Shown piece by piece: positions 55,659-64,000 of a DNA stretch of 64,000 nt (position 1 is the stretch's first letter; every line of letters starts with the position of its first letter). Both the position numbers and the translations under genes were made by a program. The notes under the pieces are model-generated. The model worked only from the letters and a program-made list of their open reading frames with translations. It was not told the DNA's origin and made no database searches. This stretch comes from Siphonodentalium dalli (lineage: Eukaryota; Mollusca; Scaphopoda; Gadilida; Siphonodentaliidae). The stretch spans positions 194,050,816 to 194,114,815 of the forward strand of contig CP136066.1 in assembly GCA_032622095.1 (NCBI GenBank), given 5' to 3'.

Positions 55659-55900
55659 AACACCAATGGATGACAGTGAAAAGGCAGCAAAATCTTGCAA
55701 TTCAATGAAGGATATAAGGAAGAAAAACCTCAACAAAGCATGGGCTAATTCAGTGGAAGAAGTAAGGGCCACAATTAAACAGCGGTTTGAGAAATTAAAA
55801 TTGAAGAATAAGAATGTGGAGGTATTGGAAACACTGAGTGATGCAGACATTGAACTGCTGATTGACAGATACAGCAATGCCCTAAATAATCAACCCCGTA
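55659..55900 (+). pseudogene. Unclassified DDE-like gene, exon 4
   Basis: Acceptor 'aaaatttcAG' at 55657-55658. The first A completes the AG|A Arg codon of exon 3. The frame reads 'TPMDDSEKAAKSCNSMKDI', 'RKKNLNKAWANSVEEVRATI', 'KQRFEKLKLKNKNVEVLETL' and 'SDADIELLIDRYSNA', a charged, probably helical C-terminal region. There is no internal stop. The true end is uncertain because from about 55905 the sequence matches the unit of the foldback at 607-839, and then a LINE 3' fragment. Confidence 0.75.
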
Positions 55901-55904
55901 ACCA

Positions 55905-55978
55905 GATCATAATAATGGGTAACTTTTCAGGATTTAGTTGGAAATATGGCTTGTTGCCATTCATCGGAAAGCTCTCAC
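55905..55978 (+). repeat. Solitary copy of 578-872 foldback unit
   Basis: 'AATGGGTAACTTTTCAGGAT' through 'CATCGGAAAGCTCTCAC' equals the unit repeated three times in the Tc1/mariner-like foldback at 578-872. The CAGT ends and TA flanks are missing here. Confidence 0.85.
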
Positions 55979-56060
55979 TGTGTATAGACGTAACCGTGAA
56001 TTGGACTAAAATTAAACTAAATACATACAAATAAAATCACCCAAATTCAGAGAGAGAGTG
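55979..56060 (-). repeat. LINE 3' fragment
   Basis: 'GTGTATAGACGTAACCGTGA' / 'ATTGGACTAAAAT' matches 18829-18900 in the LINE-derived insertion, in the same orientation. Confidence 0.8.
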
Positions 56061-57429
56061 CTCAATTGACCCTACCGCAATTAGCCGTGTGAGCCAATGA
56101 GATAATTGCATTATACAGCCCGTGGCAGCGGCCGCTTCTGCGAAGAGGTTAGACAAAAAGACTCATTTACCGGCTTACTCGATTTCGCTTTGATTTTGTT
56201 TTGTATAAAAGAGTATTGGTTTCATGTAAGTTGACTAAATTTAGCCCCCAAAAACACAAACCCTGCTGTAAGTCGATACAATATAATAATATAACAGTAA
56301 CAGTATGCGAAAGCTTCGCCCTATGGGCTTTTTGGATTAGTAAATTATGAAAGTTGGAATGTCACGCTGAGCCAGAGAGGTGACAAATGGAAATATGGTG
56401 AGGGGATTAGGAAGTGCTAGATAAGCTAATTAGTTAACACTATTAAATCAAACTATGTATACATTTGAGATAATGGACCACATATTGTTATAATCTCCAA
56501 AGGATGATTCAAGTTTGTTGGGGACCGAGGGACACTAAAATGGCCAAAGTATATGACAGCACCTGTTAAATTCACCTGTTGTCGATTAATACAGGCTGAT
56601 TAGGGCGCCTCTTCCTGATAGCTTTCGATTTGTGATGGTTACATTTGGTACATTATACAGCATTTATTGGTATATTTTGTGAATAAATGGTATTCACGGC
56701 ATGTATACGTGGACTTACATCACAAACATTATGACAGACCAATGGAATACTAGGGAACTGTGATATGAAAAATAATTTCTCAATATACTGAAACATGTTT
56801 GTTCTATACGCGTAATGTGCCAATTATGAAGATTATTAATTGTTATTATAACATTTTTTTTAAATTTAGATGTCTTTATTAATTCCTTAGATATATAAGC
56901 CACGTTTTTATGTAGCCCATACACACCCACGTGGCAGGGATAAGGGTGTTCTTTTTGTCTGAAATAAAAGGATTATTATATATTGTACATATGTTGTTCC
57001 ATAAAGCCCTTCTTGGTAATAGTGTGGTCTGCTCTACGTCATTGTGGGAAAATTATTACAAGATACAACATACAGAGGCTCCATACACACGGCAAACATT
57101 CCCTATATTCTAGGACATATATAAACACTATATAGCAATATATGCCGTATGTATTGGAACCTATGTGTATGGCATTGCCCCCACTTTCTGTATAGGCGTG
57201 GTATTTTCAAATTATAAATTAGTGACTAAGGAGTTAATGATCAATACGTTCACGAACATAAGTCCAGTATAGGATTCAATATTGCCCATCTATTAGAATA
57301 TGTATCATTATCCAGAAGAAAAAAATCAGTTATCCCGAAAAAATAAAAATCAATTATAACATGGAACACTTTTTGATATCAGTATGGTGCATCTTCGATA
57401 AAGTACAAAAAACTTACTACAACGGATGA
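56061..57429. other. No gene seen
   Basis: AT-rich and unassigned. Frames of 60-71 codons lack recognisable motifs. Confidence 0.3.
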
Positions 57430-57469
57430 AAAAATTCGAGGACTTGTATGTACAAGTCCTCGAATTTTT
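57430..57469. repeat. Perfect 19-bp-stem palindrome
   Basis: 'AAAAATTCGAGGACTTGTA' is followed two bases later by its exact reverse complement. Confidence 0.97.
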
Positions 57470-58069
57470 ATCGAAATAGGGAAATTGTATGGTACACCAT
57501 CGATAAATTGATAGATCGTTTGTCTATTGTGAAGAGATATATTATAATAACATTGAATATTTATTATGTGTTACATATCCAGCTTGACAAGAACAGTGAA
57601 TATCCGAAATTATCGAACAATTTATCTCAAAATCGACGCCATGTGCAGGTTCATTTTTCATCATGCTTCGGTGGTAATTTGTACGTGGTAATACATTGAA
57701 ACTGAATGTATGTAACCTTCACTAAAGTACTTGTATCCTTGCTGTCGCGATTTCAATGAAGTGCCAGTCGAATTGAAGAAAAATCCAGCGAAATTTGGTG
57801 GTAAGTCCACCAAATTTGAAACACGTCAGACATATCGGCGTGTGATGTCTAACCTGCTATAATTCAGTCTGGCAATTTATGGCAGGCGTGGTTATCGCCG
57901 CTGGGCAGTAGCGTGAATTGGGGTCAGAACTATTAAGAAACTGACCACTGTGCAAACACATATAAAACAGAATATAAAAAAGACAGCAATACTGCATTGG
58001 GAACACAGCCAAGTTATAAAATCAGCATAAAATTAATCACAAATAAAAATAATTTAATTTAACAAGACT
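57470..58069. other. No gene seen
   Basis: An 83-codon plus-strand frame at 57448-57699 overlaps the palindrome and has no recognisable motif. The rest is unassigned. Confidence 0.3.
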
Positions 58070-58189
58070 GTGACATACCATAATATTATAAGTAGCTGTC
58101 AAACAAGCCTCCTGAATGATTGATAAGATATTTATAATATCTGTTGAATCTGGCGTGAATCTTGTCAACTTGATGAATTGAGTGGTAAA

Positions 58190-58790
58190 CTAGTCAGCCA
58201 CTATCCACACACGATGCAAGGCGTCCCCTCCCAAGTGGACAGTTTATCGTTATACATCGTAGTGAACTTTGAATACCCCGCAACACAGCTCTGCTACTAT
58301 TTAATGTCTTGTGAGGAGTAACCAATACCGGTGTTTGTACAATAGTTGTTAATTGCCACATAGCATCAGATTGAACTTTCCTTGAACATTCAATCAAGAG
58401 AGAGTCACTTATTGGCCCAGTCCTGATTGGTTTAACAGATTTCAATTGTCCAGCAATGCTTTGTATGGTTTTATCAATGACAAAAATAGAAGGTCTTTTC
58501 ACATTTGGGTCAAAGCCAAGAACCAAGTACTGGGGGAATACCGCAACATTATTGGAACTTGGCGAGTCATCATTCTTACAAGCAAGACGTTGTTTTTGAG
58601 TTGTCATAACAAAAGCAAAAAATAACGATAACTAGCCCAGCAGTCGGGCCGAAGACTGGTACATAGCTGAATCGGTGACCCGTTTAGCCACTGCATATAG
58701 CAGCCTCCCGGTACCTTTCCACAGTGAGACAGGCGTGAACAATACAGGAATCAACACTCAACAATCATCAGGATGAACACAAGAGACAAC
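58190..58790 (-). mobile_element. LINE remnant: 5'UTR and N-terminal ORF1
   Basis: The minus strand from about 58790 to 58608 matches the 5'UTR of the 18.76-20.98-kb insertion, followed by ORF1. The insertion site of the family H MITE at 19.7 kb is intact here (TTAA at 58301-58304). Downstream of ORF1 codon 105 or so the sequence jumps to the part matching 18905-19010, so the zinc-knuckle region has been deleted internally. Confidence 0.85.
58194..58607 (-). pseudogene. LINE ORF1 N-terminal domain, open for 137 codons
   Basis: The best-preserved retroelement frame in the window. 'VAVFPQYLVLGFDPNVKRPS' starts the RRM-like domain. 'FVIDKTIQSIAGQLKSVKPI', 'RTGPISDSLLIECSRKVQSD', 'WQLTTIVQTPVLVTPHKTLN' and 'SSRAVLRGI' follow, a canonical jockey/CR1 ORF1 layout. 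After that the frame runs into fused 3' sequence. The protein binds element RNA and accompanies it to the nucleus. Zinc knuckles are missing, so this copy is a deletion derivative. Confidence 0.85.
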
Positions 58791-59221
58791 TAAGTTTGTA
58801 CATAGACGAACACTATATGCTGGATATGGCCGGATGAAAAATCTCCACTGTCAAACACAATTTCCGATTAGGTGCATATATGACGTGTTCTATCGCTGAC
58901 TATATATATTTCAAATCCGCATTGGACATGGTAAAAAAATGTTTTTTAAACAACGGCACCTCCTAAGATCGCATAAACAAATTTACCTTGCCATGATAGT
59001 AAGATGCGGACATAATTGGCATCCCCCGGTATTTACCAGGGTTGCATCCCTTTATATTATCATTGTAATTTGAGTCTGTATATTTTATATATATGGAGGA
59101 ACCATATCGGTAATTTTAGTTATTACATACCAGTTAGGGTATACTTTGATTTGCAAACTCTTTAAATTAGGCGTTGAGAGCATGCCACGCAAGGCATTGC
59201 ACTCATTTACTTATATTTCAG
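58791..59221. other. No gene seen
   Basis: AT-rich. Possible intron upstream of the orphan exon. Confidence 0.3.
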
Positions 59222-59498
59222 ATTAATGTTTGGCAAGAAGAGATTTATATAATCCTCACAGATACTAGCGTGACAACTATTGAATATATTACAACAACGG
59301 GGAACCTTCCAGCCAGATGGCAAACATGTTTAGATATGGAAGACCATATTCTGGACATAAACCCAGACATCGTATACGAAGTTAACCGGGTGGATAACTG
59401 TAGCCAATACATACATTTCTACATTGACCGGAGGTTTTTCAAACATAATGACATATACTATACTCAGTGTGTGGTTATAATGTATAAGAGAACAGCAG
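59222..59498 (+). CDS. Orphan internal exon, product unknown
   Basis: A 277-nt open segment is bounded by an acceptor ('acttatatttcAG') and a donor (AGCAG|GTATGA). It reads 'INVWQEEIYIILTDTSVTTI', 'EYITTTGNLPARWQTCLDME', 'DHILDINPDIVYEVNRVDNC' and 'SQYIHFYIDRRFFKHNDIYY' then 'TQCVVIMYKRTA'. The three cysteines, aromatic spacing and lack of charged repeats look like a secreted or extracellular domain. This is an impression only. It starts at phase 0 and ends at phase 1. No partner exon was found, so it could be a host exon, a captured exon or a pseudogene piece. No stop or frameshift is seen. Confidence 0.4.
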
Positions 59499-60020
59499 GT
59501 ATGATCGTAACTTTCCATTCTGCAGATACCAGGACACTAGACACATGTATAGACAGATCAAGATTGGACTCCTATATAAGCTTTATAAAATCTACTTTTT
59601 TAAAGATATTAATTTTCTTGAAAGTATGGACTAAGATGCATGTGTATTAAATTTTAAACAGATAATTACCCCCCCCCCGGTGACAAGAACCCACAGGCCA
59701 TTTGCTTATGATCATATCTAGTCACACCCCAACTATGTTTAACCTCAATTTCATCCAAATTAAATTTGTATAATTAATTTCCCAACAACTTTTACTTTTT
59801 ACACACGTATTTACACTACTACATTATCAATATAAACCGCATATTTGACATTAACAACATGCAAGGGAGAGTACTCCATAAACGCACGTGAGATAGGCGG
59901 TGCTCGTTACGTCTGCATCTGTCAAAAAATAAAAGCCAAACAAGCTTGGTAATCAAATTTAATAACGTTATTACAAGGTAATTTGGAGGTTATTATTTTC
60001 CACGATTATGCAATATTATC
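59499..60020. other. No gene seen
   Basis: Contains a C9 run at about 59670. Otherwise unassigned. Confidence 0.3.
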
Positions 60021-60021
60021 A

Positions 60022-60480
60022 CCTTCATAAAAACGGAATTTCCAATTGAACAGTCCAAACTTGAGTTATCATCCGGAAACCAAAGAAAAAAGTAAAATTG
60101 AATTTTCTAAGTCGAAAAAAGTCCATAACTCGAGGAAAAATCATTGGATCAAACTCAAATTCGAACTCAATCTGTATGACTGATCGACATAAAAACGGTA
60201 TTTGCATCAAATTCGAACTCAATCTGTATGACTGATCCACATAAAAACGGTATTTGCAATTAAAGGATCCAAACTTGAGATATCATCCGGAAACCGAAAA
60301 TGTGATAAATTTTCTAAGTAAAAAAAACACCTGTGCAGAACACCTGTGCACTTGGTTGAGACACCTACATACCAAGTTTCAATCAAATCGGATGATCATT
60401 ACTGGAGTTATAACTCCGGACGCACGGACGGCTAGACGAATGGGCGGGGGGTGATTACAATAGTCCCCCAAAAATAAATT
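60022..60480 (+). mobile_element. Family G element
   Basis: 'AACGGAATTTCCAATTGAAC' through 'CATCCGGAAACC' to 'AGTTATAACTCCGGACGCAC' and 'GTCCCCCAAAAA'. It is about 90% like 42.04-42.37 kb, with an internal duplication of 'AATTCGAACTCAATCTGTAT' at 60155-60235. Confidence 0.8.
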
Positions 60481-60991
60481 TAAGGCTGCTCTTAAGAAAG
60501 AAATTCCATCAAGTGGTGCGGTATATTATATAGCCCAACAATGAATGATACTTATATATTAAGTAACACGATCTTGTTTCTAAATTGAAACAACATTAAA
60601 GAAAACGTGTCTGACATGTTTGTACATGTAAAAATAAATAAAACCTATGTATATACATGTAATATTTAATAGTACACTATAATTTGCTTAATTTGTGTCG
60701 CTTGCCATTGCTTGAATGTGTCGATCTCGTACAGATATGTACACAATATAAATGCGTGTAGACTGTACACGTAAAGTGCACATATATGCTGTTAACCTAG
60801 ATATATATGATTTTATAAATTTAATTTAAAAGCTATGAATATAAATAAACGTAAATTGTACCAAATTCCACAGGTTTATAAGGTATGTATATATCTTTTT
60901 TTCCCCCGTCTGGAGAACCAAGTCTGTAAGCAGTTTTTTTAAGTTATTAAAATATACTGGTACGATACGACATCTAAAACTCATTTTTCAG
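60481..60991. other. No gene seen
   Basis: AT-rich, ending in a T-rich tract and AG ('cattttTCAG'). Confidence 0.35.
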
Positions 60992-61563
60992 GTGACAGTG
61001 CAGCACCATAGTCGAGCTGTCGCATGAAACAACAATATTGTTGTACTGGCACATAACTTGTCAGAGGCAGATGGTTGTTATGTGTGTAAGAGGAGAGTTA
61101 ATGGGCAATTAGTCGAGACCCCTCAACCCAATGCAATTAAATTGTACAATCAACATGTGAATGGCGTGGACGTACATGCTCAAATGCGAAAGAAGTACCC
61201 AAAGTGGCAGATCGTCAAAGAAATTATTCAAAGTTTATTACGTGGTTCATGGTTGATTGTTGTAGGTCTATATGTTACAATATGGTTTCGATGGGAGTGT
61301 TGAAAGGAAAGAAAGGGGTTCAGATGGACCAGAAGGATTTTATCCTTGAACTGGGAGAATTGTTAGTTAATGTTTTTACATGTCGTAAACGACAGTGTTC
61401 CGATAAGCCCGGTGTTAGTAACCACATACATCTAACACACATGCATGTAAAAATACCAGGAAAGCAGAAGCTCTGCAAATCATGTTTTGCAAATCAAATT
61501 CGTACGGAGACAGTGTATGGCTGCCCCACCTGTGGCATCCACTTGTTTAGGTTTTTTCATTGA
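60992..61563 (+). pseudogene. piggyBac-like transposase, C-terminal third
   Basis: It begins where the first half stops: if 41726 is joined to 60992, the codons read K-G-D-S, as expected between the catalytic core blocks. It continues 'NNNIVVLAHNLSEAD', 'KRRVNGQLVETPQPNAIKLY' and 'NQHVNGVDVHAQMRKKYP'; the Asp in NGVD is the third catalytic Asp position. A frameshift near 61210 leads into 'FITWFMVDCCRSICYNMVSM', 'MDQKDFILELGELL' and the Cys-rich C-terminal finger ('KLCKSCFANQ', 'YGCPTCGIH'). TGA at about 61031 and the frameshift inactivate it. The finger binds DNA at the transposon ends in the family. Confidence 0.88.
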
Positions 61564-61924
61564 GAATCACTCAATTGAGTCATTATTAGCCGGATAATTA
61601 TAATTATCTAGCTATTCATGACTCAACTGTGTGCTTCTGAAGATGACTTATCTCATCCTTGACTTTATTTGTAGGATACAAAATATTACATAAAATATTA
61701 TAAATACTATTAAAATTACAATCTTGTCCCAAATGCACTTATATTTTATCCTTTGGGATGTCTTTGGATTTTGTGATGGACTAAGTGATCACTAGTGTAG
61801 CATTAACCTCACAGAACACAGACTTCCACAGGACAAAATCAGGGGACTGTTTTGTGTAAGTAATGGACCAAGAAACACTCTGCCTTAATTCTATCTCACG
61901 TTCTCTCCTCTAAAATTGACTATA
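61564..61924. other. No gene; 3' flank of transposase
   Basis: AT-rich sequence lying between the transposase end and the family C repeat, inside the piggyBac boundaries. Confidence 0.4.
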
Positions 61925-62100
61925 TCAAAGGGGTCCTGTACACTAAATTTTTGCCATTTGTGGGATCATCTCATTTTATTTATACTCAACAGAATACATG
62001 CAACAAATGTATGAATTTGAGCCATGGATTAATGCAAAATACACTCATGTGCTTTACGAACGATGTAAAACAACATGGTAATTATAATGAAAATGAACTT
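61925..62100 (+). repeat. Family C repeat, third copy
   Basis: 'AAAGGGGTCCTGTACACTAA' to 'GGTAATTATAATGAAAATGA', matching 16.15 and 32.47 kb. It sits inside the piggyBac-like element and is therefore likely younger than it. Confidence 0.8.
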
Positions 62101-62370
62101 ATGAGGGCGAATATTCAATTGACAACAACACTAAAACTATATTAATTAGATAATATGGTGTTATAGTTATTTAACTTGGCATAAAACGTCGCAATAATGG
62201 CGAACAGTACACATTACAAGACTTCGTACTGTGCTGAAAATAATTGCCGGTGGCTGCATCGGTAAGAAAAACCTTCAACATTTATTTCACCGATGATTAC
62301 GCCGCATTTGACGTTACATACACAAATACCTCTGAGGGTTGCGCCAGGTAACGTCATAGGTAAATGCCAG

Positions 62371-62394
62371 ACACGTCAAATCACACCATTGAGG
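62371..62394 (-). repeat. piggyBac-like right terminal inverted repeat
   Basis: The reverse complement, CCTCAATGGTGTGATTTGAC followed by GTGT, matches 40229-40252 at 21 of 24 positions. A further G and then TTAA (62396-62399) follow, giving the expected TTAA-CCCTCAA layout. Confidence 0.8.
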
Positions 62395-62559
62395 GTTAAA
62401 GAGTTAAACCATACTTTTTATTTTAAATGGTATCCTACTTTACATTAATAATATATCATTTTATATTTTATAGGCCATAGAAAAGTGAAATTCCGTCAAA
62501 TTTGTTGATAAAATTAAATCGGGGACGTGTCGAGAGAGGGGTGGGGTGTCTGACCCCCC

Positions 62560-63260
62560 AACTTTTGTCAAATTTTTCAACAGTTGGAAATTTCATACCT
62601 GCCACAACATTAGTTGGAAATTTCACACCAACAATATGTTGAAAATGTTATTGTAGTTTGATTTTCAAACAATTTATTGTATTTGGACCAATATTCGCAT
62701 ATTTTCGAACTTTTTGTCAAAATTTTGAACTGAAATGGCCATCAGCTGGAAATTTTCCAACCTTAGGGGGGTGTCAGGTTCGAAATTTCCAACACTTGGA
62801 AATATTGTGTCCTGGTCCCTCCCAAAGGGACAGTCAAATAATGCTAGTTAATTTAAAAAAACAATATTGTCCTACATTTGGTCAACAGTGTAATTGGAAT
62901 TGTCATCAGTTGGACATTTTCCAAACTAAGTGGGTGTCAGGTTTGAAATTTCAAGCTCTAGGAAGGTTTGAGGCTAGTCTAGATGCTAGGATTTTGTGAT
63001 TTTCTTGTTCAGATTTCAAAAGTTTCGCACACCGGGCCGAACCATGATCGGCCCGGGGTGTCATGATGGCCAATAAAAAACTGCTAATTAGTTTAAGAAA
63101 ACAATATTCTACATTTGGTCAAAATCGTGGACTGAAATGGTCAACAGTTGGACAATTTTCCAACCTAAGGGTGAGAATGAGGTGTGAAATTTCCAACACT
63201 ATAAGATAGCTTGACGCCAATCTAGATTTATAAATATATAGGCTATTATGCCTGAGCACG
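62560..63260. repeat. Degenerate tandem repeat of about 230 bp
   Basis: About three units, each with 'GTTGGAAATTTC' or 'GTTGGACATTTTCC', 'AACAATATT...CTACATTTGGTC' and 'GGTGTCAGGTT.GAAATTTC'. A palindromic 'CCGGGCCGA..CATGATCGGCCCGG' lies at about 63032-63056. The 113-codon frame at 62658-62999 is a product of the array. Confidence 0.75.
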
Positions 63261-63370
63261 GAGGTGCAAATGGAATTATTCAAAACTTGTGTTTTGTCTG
63301 AATTAAGGGGGAGGGGGTGCAGTTGGAATTCCCCAAGGTGGACACGCCCCAACGGAGACCCTCTAGCCAC

Positions 63371-64000
63371 ACACCTGAATTAAATATATAATTTCAAAGG
63401 ACGTCAAATTCTGAACGGTTGTCCATGCAATAACTGAATATAATTTAATTAGTATTAATATTAACTTATAATTATAGGTGTCCTTTTTTGAGTTTGTTAA
63501 GGATGTCAAACCCGCGCGAAGCCGACTATATCAAGTAACATAATAATATGTACGCTAACCCCAGTGTCAGTGGTATAACAACGATCTCGGCAAATCCAAA
63601 TGACACCTATATTATGTCAGTTAATTATTTCGTTCTACCTCAAATTAGGCTGAATTCTGTTCTACTCGCAGGTGCCTAATAATAGTGTCAGCACGATTAT
63701 TAAAGTTGGAGAAAATTCCCAACGATCACTACTATTTGGCATTGAGAGATAGAGTGAAATTTACATCACTATTCTTAATTTCAGCTTAAATCTCCACTCA
63801 TCATTATTACTAGCCTGTGGAATTGTAATAGTTTAGGATTTGTTATTATAATAGTAAAGTAATAACACTGTAGAGAACAGGTTGTTGGACGCCGAGAATA
63901 GCAGAACGCGGCTAGATGCTCTCCGTTGTTGCGGACGCGGGTGTCCACCTTAGATTTCCCTACTTCAAGATCCAAATTCCCAAGTTCGGAATTCCGCTTG
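63371..64000. other. No gene seen
   Basis: AT-rich up to about 63880, then a somewhat more GC-rich end. No recognisable frame or repeat. Confidence 0.35.

Noticed and set aside
41729-60991. A single 19-kb transposon inserted in piggyBac with a 3-bp GGT duplication
   Set aside because: The two ends show no terminal repeats and the interior is a mosaic of independent elements. The shared GGT equally fits splice junctions.

Overview
This window looks like intergenic or intronic DNA from an AT-rich, very repeat-dense invertebrate genome. I see no bacterial gene organisation, no rRNA, no intact tRNA and no intact host gene. Spliced GT/AG exons, non-LTR retrotransposon ORF1 fragments, a tRNA-derived SINE, piggyBac, hAT and Crypton transposase remains, and many MITE and foldback families point to a metazoan. 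The LINE/SINE tail ending in an 'ACGTCG...GTTTGTTTGTTT' type sequence and the Crypton with a DUF3504-like tail make a lophotrochozoan, probably a mollusc, my best guess. That last step is inference.

Layout. 0-7 kb: a TA-flanked foldback, AT/AG microsatellites, two jockey/CR1-type LINE ORF1/5'UTR remnants on the minus strand and a GC-rich open block of unknown origin. 7.4-8.35 kb: a 34-bp minisatellite. 8.9-11 kb: a duplicated block, a double-hairpin element and MITEs. 11.6-12.7 kb: an internally deleted hAT transposon. 12.7-15.4 kb: foldbacks and TTAA-flanked MITEs. 16.5-16.8 and 22.7-23.1 kb: a second double-hairpin family. 18.76-20.98 kb: a LINE-derived insertion with a perfect 12-bp target duplication, interrupted by a TTAA-type MITE. 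21-39 kb: MITE copies, a SINE, a LINE ORF2 tail and other foldbacks.

The most structured part is 40.2-62.4 kb. An apparent piggyBac-like transposon has 24-bp terminal inverted repeats about 22 kb apart (40229-40252 and 62371-62394). The two non-overlapping halves of its decayed transposase gene lie at 40669-41726 and 60992-61563 on the same strand. About 19 kb of other DNA separates the halves. Inside that DNA are: (i) four exons of an unclassified gene, possibly encoding a DDE/RNase H-fold transposase (42523-42729, 53316-53458, 54381-54835, 55659-about 55900), whose GT/AG boundaries and codon phases match exactly; (ii) in its first 10.6-kb intron, a 4.6-kb near-perfect giant foldback with arms of about 2 kb (44158-48771); and (iii) a decayed Crypton tyrosine-recombinase gene (49201-51974). 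Exons 1-3 of the unclassified gene carry a disabling lesion, so it is a fossil here.

Several insertions can be dated against each other because an uninterrupted paralogue survives in the same window. The empty sites directly show TTAA targeting for one MITE family, TA targeting for another and 7-bp target duplications for a third. The window is best read as a layered record of transposition. Coordinates of repeat edges are by eye and may be off by a few bases.
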